A stretch of DNA of 64,000 nt from JACJYC01 sp964558465 (GTDB taxonomy: Bacteria > Bacteroidota > Bacteroidia > Chitinophagales > Saprospiraceae), in contig CAZLEF010000018.1 of assembly GCA_964558465.1 (NCBI GenBank), positions 35,739-99,738 of the forward strand. Direction: 5' to 3'. Under the pieces are notes generated by a model. That model did no database searches and was not told the DNA's origin. It was given only the letters and a program-made list of their open reading frames with translations. A program made the translations under genes and the position numbers. This document shows positions 33,910 through 43,401 of this stretch, piece after piece (position 1 is the stretch's first letter; the number at the start of each line of letters is the position of its first letter).

Positions 33910-35090
33910 GCCACCCTCCCCGCCCTCCAGGCCCAGAAAGCCGCAAATGCCGCTACCACGCCAAACGCGAACGGAAGGCTGGAAACCTTGGCCAGGAAAC
34001 CGATAAATACCGGCCCGCCAAGGAAACCGGCCATAGCAAAGGTATTCATGGTAGCAAGGCCCGCCCCTTTGGCCATGCCGGGTGTTCGGGCCGACGCGGC
34101 ATACAGGATCGGCGCGGCGAGGGAAACCCCGGCGCCTACCAGGGCAAAACCGGCCAGGACCACGGGCAAGATGCCATGAAAAAAAACAGCCAGCAACAAT
34201 CCGATGACCGTTAAAATACCACATACCCGCAAAGCAAGCCGGCTGCCGAACCGACCAATCAGCTCATCGCCCAGAAAACGGCCGCCTGCCATCATAAATG
34301 CGTAAATGGCAAATCCCCAACCCGTCATTGAACTGGGGGCCTGAACCACTTCCCGCATATACACCGCCGACCAGTCGGCCATGGCCCCTTCGGTCAGGTT
34401 GGTGCATAAACTGATGGAGATCAACAACCACAAAGCCGCATTGGGCATTACCATGTACCGCCGACCTCCGGCCGGCGGGGTGCGTTCCTCATCCAAAGCC
34501 ACCGGATGATCCTCTTCCGGCACCCCGGAAAGCGGTTTCCACAAGGCAGTGGCAAGGATCAGTACCACCCCGCAAAGTACCATTACATAATGCGGCGGCG
34601 CAAGTCCCCACCCGATTGCCATCCCCGCCAGCGCGGAACCGGTCATGGCCCCGGTACTCCACAGTCCGTGACAGGTCGACATGATGCGGATTCCCTGATG
34701 TTGCTCAACCAGGGAGGCACAGGTATTCATGGATACATTGGTGGAAGAAAAAGAGGCGCCTGCAACAAATAAAGCCAGCCCCACCAGCCAGACGGATGGC
34801 ATGAGAAATGGAATCGTAAACAAAATACCGGACAACCCCAGGGAAATAATCGTAGCACGCGCTGCACCCAAACGGCGCAAAACGGCTACTGAAAACGGGT
34901 TCATCAGGACTACCCCCGCCGGCAGCGCCAGCAGCAAAAGGCCGAGTTCGGCCTTGTCGAGGTCAAATTTTTCCTTGATAAACGGGATCATGGCCGCCCA
35001 CGAACCAAAGATCAGCCCGGTAGCGCCAAATGCAAGCCCCGTGGCGCGCCCGGCCCGGTGGCGGATGAATAATGACAGATGTCCGACCAT
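33906..35090 (-). CDS. MFS transporter, YbjJ/fucose-permease type
   Basis: 394 aa inner-membrane transporter with 12 helices. It begins VGHLSLFIRHRAGRATGLAFG, with FGSWAAMIPFIKEKF and DLDKAELGLLLLALPAG typical of the YbjJ-like MFS group; a mid-protein loop is acidic (SGVPEEDHPVALDEE). I chose ATG 35090 rather than an upstream GTG at 35129, because a TATATTTG -7 element (35100-35107, minus strand) lies just before it. The stop lies in a hairpin. It has no operon partner; the substrate is unknown. Confidence 0.88.
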   Translation of the reverse strand: MVGHLSLFIRHRAGRATGLAFGATGLIFGSWAAMIPFIKEKFDLDKAELGLLLLALPAGVVLMNPFSVAVLRRLGAARATIISLGLSGILFTIPFLMPSVWLVGLALFVAGASFSSTNVSMNTCASLVEQHQGIRIMSTCHGLWSTGAMTGSALAGMAIGWGLAPPHYVMVLCGVVLILATALWKPLSGVPEEDHPVALDEERTPPAGGRRYMVMPNAALWLLISISLCTNLTEGAMADWSAVYMREVVQAPSSMTGWGFAIYAFMMAGGRFLGDELIGRFGSRLALRVCGILTVIGLLLAVFFHGILPVVLAGFALVGAGVSLAAPILYAASARTPGMAKGAGLATMNTFAMAGFLGGPVFIGFLAKVSSLPFAFGVVAAFAAFWAWRAGRVA

Positions 35091-35238
35091 AAGCGGGTGC
35101 AAATATACTTGCAGGATCTGAAACCGCACAACCCCCTAACCCCAAACTCCAAACCCCTCCTGCGCTAAAGCTTCGGCCCCCGGACGACGAAGTGTCGCCC
35201 TATGGCGGACGGAGTCGGCGGGCGGAGCCCAAACCCCA

Positions 35239-36870
35239 TCAATTCTTATAAGCTTTGTCTAAAAACAAATACCGCCCGTCGTCCCTGGCGTCTATCGCTT
35301 TGGACTCCACATCCAGGATCATCACCGGCGGGGTAGCGTCGTTGGCTTCGGCCGCGGGCCATTGCGGCAGGTTCGCCCCGTTGGGGTTGCCGTGGATGAT
35401 AAAATTGGCGAAATATTGGTGCATGGTTTCCGAAACTTTGAAATCCTCCGGCGTCCAGGCGTATTCTTTGATCAGGTGCAGGTTGCCCATGCAATATTCG
35501 ATCTCGCACGCGTGAGGGGCGCCGACGGGTTCCGGCATTTTTGGGGCGTTCTCGTCCTTTTTCACCGTGCCGCCGGCCAGCCCGGGGGTGAGCGACTGGT
35601 CTGCCAGCGGCGGCCGCAGCTTGCTGTACAAGTACCGGTAAACAGGTTGTGAACTGTTTTTCCGGTGGAGGTCAAACCATTTCCAGGTGCTGTAGGCGAT
35701 AAAACGGTCGGAGGCAAGCGCAGTGGCTGAAAGTTCAATTTCCCGGACAGAACCGTGCGGGTAGAGCTTGAGTACTTCCTGGTGGTCGTTGGGGTAGGCT
35801 TCTTTCACCTTCGCAACGTAATTTTCATCATTATACGGCATACCCTGCATGAAGGCCATGCCCGGAATTTCGGCCGAATTCCAGCCCAGCAGCAACGGCA
35901 CTTGCGCCTGCTCTTTGGCATTAAAGATCTCCGGAACGGTCTTCGGATAAAAATAACCGTCTACCACCGTCGGGAACCCGAAGCGCCTGGATTCTGTATA
36001 GATTTCATAAAGCTCGCGCGTGCTCAGGGCTCTCAATTCCGCCAGGGTCGGATATCCGGCTTTTGCAGCAAACTCCAGGCCTGTTTTTTCCGCTTCAGCC
36101 AGGGGTACGGGGGCAAGGGTCGGGTTGATGCCCGCACCGCTCTCGCCGATAGCCCCTGCGATCAGGTCTTTCGAAAGCGGTGAAGCCATTTGTGCGCATA
36201 CGGCAATAGAGCCCGCCGATTCGCCGGCAATGGTCACCCTTTTGGGGTCGCCGCCAAATGCCGCTATATTTTTCTGCACCCATTTCAGGGCCGCGTGCTG
36301 GTCGAGCAGACCGTAGTTGCCGGAGGCCTTGTAGGACGCTTCGGCGCTCAGTTCCGGGTGGGCAAAAAAACCGAAGATATTCAACCGGTAATTGACTGTT
36401 ACGGCAACGATCCCTTTTTTGGCCATGCTGGCGCCGTCGTACCGGGGCTCTGATCCGTCGCCCGCTACAAAACCGCCGCCGAAGAAATACACCAGCACCG
36501 GCAACCCGGTGGTATTGCGTTTGGCGGGGGTCCAGATATTGAGGTAAAGGCAATCCTCGCTGAGGCCGTCCGACCTGGAATTCATGTCGCCGAATACAAT
36601 GCCTTGCACGGGCCTGGGGGCAAATTTTTTGGTTTCCAGGACGCCTTTCCAGTTGCTGGCGGGTTGCGGGGCTTTCCACCGCAGGTCGCCCACGGGCGGC
36701 TTGGCAAACGGCACGCCGAAGTACATCTGCAGGCCGGATGCGACGTCGTAATTGCCCTCGATCACGCCGTTTTCGACCTTGACCTGTACGGGAAAGTTGT
36801 TGTTGTTCTGGGCGGTAAGGGCCAGGGGAAGCAGACAGCTCAAGGCCAGGAAACAGGTTGCTCTTTTCAT
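35239..36870 (-). CDS. Type-B carboxylesterase/lipase, secreted
   Basis: 543 aa. The signal peptide MKRATCFLALSCLLPLALTAQ fixes the start at 36870 rather than at 36939. Alpha/beta-hydrolase carboxylesterase family (PF00135): N-terminal VENGVIEGNYDVASGLQMYFGVPFAKPP, oxyanion-hole motif YFFGGGFVAGDG, nucleophile Ser at about 218 in IAGESAGSIAV, and the catalytic His in HACEIEYCMG. Acts on carboxylic esters in the periplasm or outside the cell; the substrate is unknown. It is 80 bp after the DinB-like gene on the same strand. The region between it and the MFS gene (35130-35238) has CG-rich words but no gene. Confidence 0.92.
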   Translation of the reverse strand: MKRATCFLALSCLLPLALTAQNNNNFPVQVKVENGVIEGNYDVASGLQMYFGVPFAKPPVGDLRWKAPQPASNWKGVLETKKFAPRPVQGIVFGDMNSRSDGLSEDCLYLNIWTPAKRNTTGLPVLVYFFGGGFVAGDGSEPRYDGASMAKKGIVAVTVNYRLNIFGFFAHPELSAEASYKASGNYGLLDQHAALKWVQKNIAAFGGDPKRVTIAGESAGSIAVCAQMASPLSKDLIAGAIGESGAGINPTLAPVPLAEAEKTGLEFAAKAGYPTLAELRALSTRELYEIYTESRRFGFPTVVDGYFYPKTVPEIFNAKEQAQVPLLLGWNSAEIPGMAFMQGMPYNDENYVAKVKEAYPNDHQEVLKLYPHGSVREIELSATALASDRFIAYSTWKWFDLHRKNSSQPVYRYLYSKLRPPLADQSLTPGLAGGTVKKDENAPKMPEPVGAPHACEIEYCMGNLHLIKEYAWTPEDFKVSETMHQYFANFIIHGNPNGANLPQWPAAEANDATPPVMILDVESKAIDARDDGRYLFLDKAYKN

Positions 36871-36950
36871 TTTCAGGCAGTAGATTGGTGAGTGTGGAAT
36901 TTTGGGGCAAAATAGCTTTTTTGGGAGAATAATTTGCAATTTACCAGTTT

Positions 36951-37559
36951 TTACCGGCGCACCTTCCCCGTCAGCACGCTCGCCTTCGAATTGAACGGAT
37001 TGCCTGATGAGCGGCGGAAACTCACCACCTGCCCCACATGCCAGAGCGCATCGGAGATCGGGCCGTTGATCTGGTTCCAGAACGGGAATTCGGTGGTGTT
37101 CTGGGGGTTCTGGAAGATGATCTTGTATTCCTCCAGGTCGGCGCCTTCGCCTTTCAGGATATCGCTGGCGGTTTTGAGGTTTTCCAGCGTTGTTTTTCTT
37201 TTGGTTTCGAAGGTCAGCGGCGAGGTTTCTTCACCTGAGCGGACATTCGGCATTTGTTTGACGGAATTGAGGATGATCGTTGAAAGGCCGAGGATATGGT
37301 CGATGGTCTCTTCGCTGGTCCGGGCTTCCGCGCTGGGCCTGAAGGCGAGGTCTTCCGGGCGCAATCCTTCGGTGGCCCAGTAATACCGGAAACCCAGCCC
37401 GTCGATCATCCTGGCCGCCACGGTTTCGGGGGTGTATTTTTCGGGGTAAGCGGGTATCTCGTAATAGGGGAGATCGGGTTTTTCAGCCGGAGTTTGGGCG
37501 GTTAAACCCGGGATGAAAAAAATGGCTGCCGTTGCACATAAAAGAATGAATTGTTTCAT
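36951..37559 (-). CDS. DinB-family protein with signal peptide
   Basis: 202 aa. Signal peptide residues 1-21 (ending LTAQ), then a four-helix DinB-like domain with metal-site-type His in IDHILGLSTIIL and the C-terminal DALWHVGQVVSFRRSSGNPFN, characteristic of the family. Exported DinB-like proteins of this kind are common in Bacteroidota, and some are thiol or metal-dependent transferases; the function here is unknown. The 258 bp upstream (37560-37817) hold no gene or clear motif. Confidence 0.82.
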   Translation of the reverse strand: MKQFILLCATAAIFFIPGLTAQTPAEKPDLPYYEIPAYPEKYTPETVAARMIDGLGFRYYWATEGLRPEDLAFRPSAEARTSEETIDHILGLSTIILNSVKQMPNVRSGEETSPLTFETKRKTTLENLKTASDILKGEGADLEEYKIIFQNPQNTTEFPFWNQINGPISDALWHVGQVVSFRRSSGNPFNSKASVLTGKVRR

Positions 37560-37817
37560 AAATGATTCTTTACTTTAAGGGATCGATTTTTTCTAAACTT
37601 TCATAACTTTCACCTCTTCGCCAATTCTCCATCAATTCTTCTTGGTGAAGAATTGCCCATTCAATTATTAATCCCATTGCCCTTGGCGGTACTTTCCCTG
37701 TCACTCCGGCAAGGGCTTTATCTCCAAAAGTTTGTACATAGGCTATAATTTAATTTTGTTCTTATGGGGTAAAATTACAATTTTCATTCAATAAAAACAA
37801 GGCCCCTGCAAAGGCCA

Positions 37818-38654
37818 TTACTTCAAATACCCCTCCACTACCTGCAAAACCTCCTGCCGCCCCGCAGCCGCATTCACCTGGGTGACAAACGCTACAATGC
37901 TGCAATTTTCCGGGACCCAGGGGCCTTTATCATCGAGCCCGGGAAGTGTGTAGGTATAGGACCTGCTCACCCGTTGCCCTGCCGGAAGGCTGCCGGGCAA
38001 ACCGTCGCCCTGGGGCGTCGAAATGACGTCGCGCAGGATATGCTGGTGGATAAAATCCACGACGCCGGCTTCGGTGAGTTGTTTGTCGGGGATATTCCCC
38101 TCCGTGATGTAGAGCGTCAGACGGAGGTCGCCGCTCAGGGTTTCACCCGGCAACATATTTACGTCGATATTGGCCTGGCGGGTGGCCTGATCATAGGCGA
38201 TTTCCAGGCTCATGCCCAGGGAGGCGTCTTTTTTTGTTTCTTCAGCGATCCAGCCGGCCCAACTGGAGAACGGCGCAATCAGCGCGCTGCCGCCGTCGCC
38301 GTATGGCTGCCGGTTGATGCCCGCTGCAGGAATGCCGGTCGGAATGCCGATCTGGTTGAGCACTTCCGTACCTTCCTGGATCCGGAAATCGTAAACAGCC
38401 CCTGCCGCCGGGCTGGCCTGCGGGGTGGGCAAAAAGGTATGCAAGGTCACCACGACCAGGTTTTCCCCGTAGATCTCCTGCAAATTGGCCAGTTCCCCTG
38501 CCGCTTCGGAACAGGGTTTACAATTCCCTCCCGAAAATTCTTCCACCAATACCCGGCGTTCTCCATCCTGCCGGATCACGGGCAGCGGGTTATCGGCCTC
38601 TTCGCAAGCGCTGAATCCCAGGGTCGCTAAAAAAAGAATTTGGATCTTTTTCAT
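37818..38654 (-). CDS. Omp28-related outer-membrane lipoprotein
   Basis: 278 aa from the ATG at 38654 (MKKIQILFL). The lipobox GFSAC gives a lipidated Cys at residue 17. A thioredoxin-like N-terminal part has EEFSGGNCKPCSEAAGEL, a CxxC pair (CKPC) as in Omp28-related proteins, followed by a beta-rich C-terminal half. It is probably surface- or periplasm-facing on the outer membrane. The longer frame from 38714 reads into repeat-rich DNA. It follows the DUF6029 gene on the same strand, separated by the 10-bp array. Confidence 0.78.
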   Translation of the reverse strand: MKKIQILFLATLGFSACEEADNPLPVIRQDGERRVLVEEFSGGNCKPCSEAAGELANLQEIYGENLVVVTLHTFLPTPQASPAAGAVYDFRIQEGTEVLNQIGIPTGIPAAGINRQPYGDGGSALIAPFSSWAGWIAEETKKDASLGMSLEIAYDQATRQANIDVNMLPGETLSGDLRLTLYITEGNIPDKQLTEAGVVDFIHQHILRDVISTPQGDGLPGSLPAGQRVSRSYTYTLPGLDDKGPWVPENCSIVAFVTQVNAAAGRQEVLQVVEGYLK

Positions 38655-38718
38655 CTTGTTGAATGCTAAATTATTGTTTAATGGTTGTTCAGGGTTGTTG
38701 TTAACGGCGGCCAACGAT

Positions 38719-38816
38719 CATGAACCACAATGAACCACAATGAACCATCATAAACCACAATAAACCACCATGAACTATCATAAACCACAACAAACTACAA
38801 CAAACCATCACAAACA
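38719..38816. repeat. 10-bp tandem array (ATGAACCACA-type)
   Basis: Close to ten consecutive 10-bp units: TGAACCACAA, TGAACCACAA, TGAACCATCA, TAAACCACAA and so on. Phase is perfect and variation is confined to two or three positions per unit. It lies between DUF6029 and the Omp28-like gene. Confidence 0.92.
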
Positions 38817-38823
38817 AAATCCG

Positions 38824-40542
38824 CTAAAACGAACTATTCACCGTCATCTTCACCCCACTGAACGCAGGCTCCAGCCGGCAGATCCCGCCTGAACAGACCA
38901 CACCTTCCACCTGTTTGACATAACTGAGCGAAAAACGGTTGGACTTGTGGGTGTAAAACACATCCACCCGCGGGTAATGGATCGACTCTTTGGCGCCGGA
39001 ATCATCTGCAGGGGAATTTTTACCGGGGTTGATATTGTACATATCCGAAACCGTAAACGACCAATGAGGAGCAACCGTAAATTCGGCAAGGCCGAACAGC
39101 CAGTCGCCGTAATCCTGTTTGGATCCGGCCTTCAGGTCGTCGCCGACGGCCATGTACTGGGCTTCAATGCGAAGGGCTTTTTTCCGGTCGAGTTTGTACA
39201 GGAAATCCACGTATGGGGTCAGGGTTTCTACCAGCGGCGCGCCGGGTTTGTCCTCGTAAATATCCTGGTTATAACGCTGTATCTGGAGGCCGCCGGTGAC
39301 CGACCATTTGTTTTTGGACTTGTACTGCACCTCCGTATAGATTTCGCGGTACAAAAGTTCGTCCCCTAGGGTGGTGATATTGGAAAAATTGACGTTAAAA
39401 GTCCATTTCCGGTTGAGGGCGTAGCGGATGTCGGCCTGGAGCGCCAGTTCGCCCAATTCCTGGGTGGCGGCGTTGTACCGGGTGGTCAGCCGGTAAGTGT
39501 TTTGCCGGGTCGCCGGCGGCAGGAAGTTGATCATGCCGCGATTGAGGGATACAAACGGGTCGGCGCGGAAGGTGAAATTTTCGGTTCGTTTGCCTTCCAC
39601 CACCACACCCAGGCCGCCGCCGGCATAACTCACGCTGGTGTACAGCACCGTACCGGGTTCGCGCACAAATTTGCCCAGGGTGATCTCCCCGTTCCGGTTC
39701 AGTTTTTCAAGGAAAGGATTAAAAAAGACTTCAGGCGTTTTGTAGGCCCCTTCGACGTACCAGGTGAAATTGCCGGCCGTAAGGGTATTGAAAGCAGAAA
39801 AAGCGTAGGCGTTGTATCGGACGCTCACGGTGTCTTGCGGGGTATAGGTGGCAATCGTCGACAACAATTGAGTGACCGCCTCGTCGGATTGCGTGCGGCT
39901 GACGATGCCGATGCCGGGCGCAAGCGACCAGTTGCTGGTATCCCCGCCGGCAATAAACCCTTCCAAAGCGGCGCCGCGAACCACCGATTGATAGGTTTCA
40001 AACCGGTTTTTCTGCCGGCCGGTGAAGACCTTCACTTTCCAGTCGGGCGTCAGTTCGTAACCCAGGCGGATGCCAAACAGTGCGTTATCGATGAATAAAG
40101 GACGCTCTTCGTAAGCCCGGTAGATGATGCCGCTGCCGATCTGGTCGTAAATGTACCCCGCGGTAATATCCAGTTTTTCAATCTTTTTGGCAATATACCA
40201 GCGGCCAATGCCTTCGTCGGTGTAAGAGTCGACGGGGTTGGGCAGGTTGGAGTTGTTGAACAGGTCGAAGCGCAAGCCAAAATCAAACCCCCAGTTGCTG
40301 TAGTTGAGGTTGAGCCAGGAGTCGGCGCCGGCAAGCTGATGTTCATATTGTGGCGTATTGGCCGCCCCGATCCTGGCGTCCCTGATAAAAAAGTTGCCGT
40401 TGGCCTGCAGACTGCCGGAGATGCGGCCGCCGCTTTGGTTAGGTGTATCCTGAGCGCCGGCGGGCTGAAAAAAGGTTATTATCCCGATAAAACTCAATAA
40501 AGGAATAAGGTTATTCGGGCAAATCAGTGTAGTTTTGTTCAT
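38824..40542 (-). CDS. DUF6029 outer-membrane beta-barrel protein
   Basis: 572 aa. Signal peptide 1-30 (ending PAGAQ). The rest alternates polar and aromatic residues, as in an outer-membrane barrel, with the DUF6029 start GRISGSLQANGNFFIRDARIG and family-typical ITAGYIYDQIGSGIIYRAYEERPLFID. The C-terminus ends in Phe (KMTVNSSF), as outer-membrane proteins often do. The role is unknown; in other Bacteroidota this family often lies beside Omp28-like and thioredoxin-like genes, as here. Confidence 0.85.
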   Translation of the reverse strand: MNKTTLICPNNLIPLLSFIGIITFFQPAGAQDTPNQSGGRISGSLQANGNFFIRDARIGAANTPQYEHQLAGADSWLNLNYSNWGFDFGLRFDLFNNSNLPNPVDSYTDEGIGRWYIAKKIEKLDITAGYIYDQIGSGIIYRAYEERPLFIDNALFGIRLGYELTPDWKVKVFTGRQKNRFETYQSVVRGAALEGFIAGGDTSNWSLAPGIGIVSRTQSDEAVTQLLSTIATYTPQDTVSVRYNAYAFSAFNTLTAGNFTWYVEGAYKTPEVFFNPFLEKLNRNGEITLGKFVREPGTVLYTSVSYAGGGLGVVVEGKRTENFTFRADPFVSLNRGMINFLPPATRQNTYRLTTRYNAATQELGELALQADIRYALNRKWTFNVNFSNITTLGDELLYREIYTEVQYKSKNKWSVTGGLQIQRYNQDIYEDKPGAPLVETLTPYVDFLYKLDRKKALRIEAQYMAVGDDLKAGSKQDYGDWLFGLAEFTVAPHWSFTVSDMYNINPGKNSPADDSGAKESIHYPRVDVFYTHKSNRFSLSYVKQVEGVVCSGGICRLEPAFSGVKMTVNSSF

Positions 40543-40755
40543 CTTTTGTTCTGATTATTACACATTCCGGCTCCGAAAAGGCAGAGCCTGACGTCCGGGT
40601 TGGAATAAAAAGTAACCACATACCGGAGTTTACGTCATAATTTTCAGTATGTTCCCAATCCCGGACAATAATCCTGTAAATTTGCGGATCGCTGAAAAAA
40701 TGCAAAATTAATCATCCAGGAAACACATTATCAACAAATCGAATACACATTTCCG

Positions 40756-41250
40756 ATGAAACTGAGTAAAGCGACTTTCTCTTTTGCCCTGGCGCTGTTC
40801 ACCCTTTCCCTCCAGGCGCAAAAACAATTGCCGGAAGCGGAGATCAAAACGTTGGAAGGCAAAACCGTCAACCTCGCTGATTTTGGCAAATCCGGCAAAA
40901 TTACGGTGATCAGCCTCTGGGCTACCTGGTGTACCCCCTGCAAACAGGAACTGGACGCCATTGCGGAATTATACCCTGAATGGGTGGAAAAATACAATGT
41001 CGAACTGGTCGCCATCACGATCGATACCCAACGCCAGCTCGCCAAAGTCAAACCCCTTGTGGAAACCAAAGGATGGGAATATACCGTCCTTTCCGACGCC
41101 AATAACATTTTAGGAAATATACTGAATTTTCAGACCATCCCGCAGACCTTCCTGGTCAATAAAGCCGGCGAGATCGTTTACACCCATTCCGGTTATGTCC
41201 CGGGCGACGAGTTTGAGTTGGAGGAAAAGATCAGGGAGTGGAGCAGGTAG
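40756..41250 (+). CDS. TlpA-like thiol-disulfide oxidoreductase
   Basis: 164 aa periplasmic thioredoxin-fold protein. Signal peptide 1-21 (ending LQAQ). Redox motif C59-T-P-C62 in LWATWCTPCKQEL; cis-Pro loop in FQTIPQTFLV. It reduces or isomerises disulfides in exported proteins. It is divergent from DUF6029, with 213 bp between. TAAATTTG at 40677-40684 is a possible -7 element. Converges with an alpha/beta hydrolase across inverted word repeats. Confidence 0.92.
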   Translation: MKLSKATFSFALALFTLSLQAQKQLPEAEIKTLEGKTVNLADFGKSGKITVISLWATWCTPCKQELDAIAELYPEWVEKYNVELVAITIDTQRQLAKVKPLVETKGWEYTVLSDANNILGNILNFQTIPQTFLVNKAGEIVYTHSGYVPGDEFELEEKIREWSR

Positions 41251-41252
41251 GT

Positions 41253-41393
41253 TTAGTTGGCAGTTTGGCAGTTGGCAGTTGGCAGTTGGCAGTCTTTTCA
41301 TTCGTTGTCAAATAACAATTCATCCCACAATTAACGAACTGCAGACTGAAGACTGTAGACTGCCAACTGCGGACTGCCAACTGGACACTGAAC
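41253..41393. repeat. Inverted TTGGCAG / CTGCCAA word arrays
   Basis: A left array of TTGGCAG units (41259-41292, period 7) faces a right array of GACTGCCAACT-type words (41340-41393). The two arrays are complementary, so they can form a long imperfect stem between two convergent genes. Confidence 0.8.
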
Positions 41394-42170
41394 TCAACCG
41401 GCCTGCTTAGCCGTCACTTCTTCCAGAAAATCTTCCAGGTGTTTGTTGAAAATTTCCGGATGTTCCATCATGGGCGCATGCCCGCAGTTATCCAGGAAGA
41501 TGAGTTTTGAGGTATCGATGAGCTCGTGGAACTTTTCACCGACAAAAGCAGGCGTCACCTGGTCTTCCCTGCCCCATACGAGCAAGGTGGGCGCTTTGAT
41601 CTGGTGGAGGTTGTCTCCCAGGTTATGCCGGATAGCCGATTTGGCGGTAGCGATCACCCGTATGGCAGCGTTCCGGTCGTTGACAATCCCGTAAACCTCG
41701 TCTACCAGCTCTTTGGTGGCTACGGCCGGATCATGAAAAGTTGCTTCGGTTTTCTTTTTGATGTATTCATAGTCGCCCCGTTTGGGAAAAGTACTGCCCA
41801 TGGCATTTTCAAACAGGCCGGAACTGCCTGTAAGGATCACGGATGCAATTTTCCGGGGATGCGCGAGCACGTACAACAACGCGATATGACCGCCAAGCGA
41901 ATTGCCCAGCACATGTACCTTTTTGTATCCTTTGAATTCGATAAACTGGGCAACATGGTCTACCAGTCCGGAAACGGAAACCTTGCGCAGCGGCAATTCA
42001 AAAATAGGGAGGATCGGCACGACCACATTGTAGGAACCCCCAAAATGGCTCAGAATACCCTGAAAATTGCTGAGAGCGCCAAAGAGGCCATGAAGCAAAA
42101 GCAGGTTTTCTTCGCCGCCTTTGGTCTCAATATATTTGAACTTGCCTTCCGATTTGATATTTAAATCCAT
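41394..42170 (-). CDS. Alpha/beta-fold hydrolase
   Basis: 258 aa cytoplasmic hydrolase. Oxyanion motif LLLHGLFGAL, nucleophile S91 in GNSLGGHIAL, acid Asp in LVWGREDQVTP, and His in LDNCGHAPMMEHP; a helical cap lies between. Resembles the meta-cleavage/BphD-type esterase group, but the substrate is not predictable. The C-terminal residues (TAKQAG) abut the word array. It stands alone; the 291 bp upstream (42171-42462) have no gene. Confidence 0.9.
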   Translation of the reverse strand: MDLNIKSEGKFKYIETKGGEENLLLLHGLFGALSNFQGILSHFGGSYNVVVPILPIFELPLRKVSVSGLVDHVAQFIEFKGYKKVHVLGNSLGGHIALLYVLAHPRKIASVILTGSSGLFENAMGSTFPKRGDYEYIKKKTEATFHDPAVATKELVDEVYGIVNDRNAAIRVIATAKSAIRHNLGDNLHQIKAPTLLVWGREDQVTPAFVGEKFHELIDTSKLIFLDNCGHAPMMEHPEIFNKHLEDFLEEVTAKQAG

Positions 42171-42462
42171 CCATGTTAGGTTTGACGCAGTTTCGCAAAA
42201 ATAGTTTTTTTATCGTTTGAAGCAACAGTAAAGCGGCAATTAGGACCGAATGTACCGAACAAATCACGCAAAAAACGGGTTTAAAGTGGAAAAGTTGTTT
42301 TTTTACGGCTGTTTCAATTAAAATTTGGGCCCGCTCTTTTGTTTTATTCAAAAAATATCTATTGCTTTGCATAATATTTCATGCAATCGCGTCTTTCGCA
42401 TGCCGATCGTGCAATTGTTATTGACTGGAAACCACTTCATTGCTAAATTAAAATAAACAAAC

Positions 42463-43224
42463 ATGCGTCTGGTAGTACGAATGATTATTATCTGCCTCGC
42501 CGTTGGCACGCTTTCTTCCTGCGTTTCGAAGAAAAAGTACGACGAACTAGCAGCTTCCAAAGCTGCTACCGATCAGGCATTGGCTGAAACTCAAGCCAAC
42601 TTGAAAACCCTCCAATCCGAAAAAGACGCCTTGGCTGCACAGATGGAATCTGAAAAAGCAAGGCTGAATGGAGAAATCAGCAGCATCCGTACCGAGCTCA
42701 ACGCCACCAAAGGCCAGGTTGCTCAGGTACAGGAAAAGTTGAACATGACGCAAGCAGAGCTCGACAAGCTCAAAGCTGAAATCAATGGTATTTTCGCAGC
42801 TTACTCCAACAGCGGCCTTAGCCTCGAAGACCGGGACGGCCGTCTGTATGTTGTTACCAACACGCCCGTCAAGTTCAGGACCGGCTCTTCCGCCCTGAGC
42901 AAAGAACAGCGTGATGCACTGGATGCGCTGGCTGAAAAACTCAAAGCCAATCCTGCCGTAAAAATCCTCGTTGAAGGCCATACGGACAACAAGCAGTTCA
43001 AAGCAGATTCCGGAGTTGACAACTGGGATCTGAGCGTCAGCCGCGCCAAGAGTGTCGTTAAACACCTCATCAAGCAAGGTGTCAGCGCCGGACAACTGAC
43101 GATTGCCGGCCGCGGTGAATTCAACCCGGCCGCCGACAACGCCACTGAAGAAGGGCGTACCGAAAACCGCCGCACCGTTGTGGTGCCGAATCCGGATCTG
43201 GGCACCCTGAAAAAGGGCAATTAA
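42463..43224 (+). CDS. OmpA-family lipoprotein with coiled coil
   Basis: 253 aa. Lipoprotein signal ending TLSSC (Cys20). The Bacteroidota motif SKKKYDELAASKA starts a coiled coil (about 25-110). The OmpA peptidoglycan-binding domain (about 130-245) has SSALSKEQRDALDALAEKL, KILVEGHTDN, SVSRAKSVVKHLI and EEGRTENRRTVV. It tethers the outer membrane to peptidoglycan. A clear terminator lies 90 bp downstream. Confidence 0.94.
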   Translation: MRLVVRMIIICLAVGTLSSCVSKKKYDELAASKAATDQALAETQANLKTLQSEKDALAAQMESEKARLNGEISSIRTELNATKGQVAQVQEKLNMTQAELDKLKAEINGIFAAYSNSGLSLEDRDGRLYVVTNTPVKFRTGSSALSKEQRDALDALAEKLKANPAVKILVEGHTDNKQFKADSGVDNWDLSVSRAKSVVKHLIKQGVSAGQLTIAGRGEFNPAADNATEEGRTENRRTVVVPNPDLGTLKKGN

Positions 43225-43312
43225 TGCGCTTTGGCGATTTTAACGCCGCAGCTCATTAACCAGGTAATCTACTGATACTGATACACATCGCTCCGGCGAT
43301 GCATGAAAAGAC

Positions 43313-43343
43313 AACCGGTTGGCAGTCGCCAGCCGGTTTTTTT
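43313..43343 (+). terminator. Rho-independent terminator after ompA-like gene
   Basis: AACCGGTTGGC (43313-43323) pairs with GCCAGCCGGTT (43328-43338) over a 4-nt loop, with one mismatch, followed by a run of seven T. Suited to ending the OmpA-family transcript before the convergent prenyltransferase gene. Confidence 0.8.
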
Positions 43344-43401
43344 ATTCCCGGCCCGGTCATGCGCTCTGCCGGTATCAGGCCCCTGACCGGCGCATGCTGC
43401 A

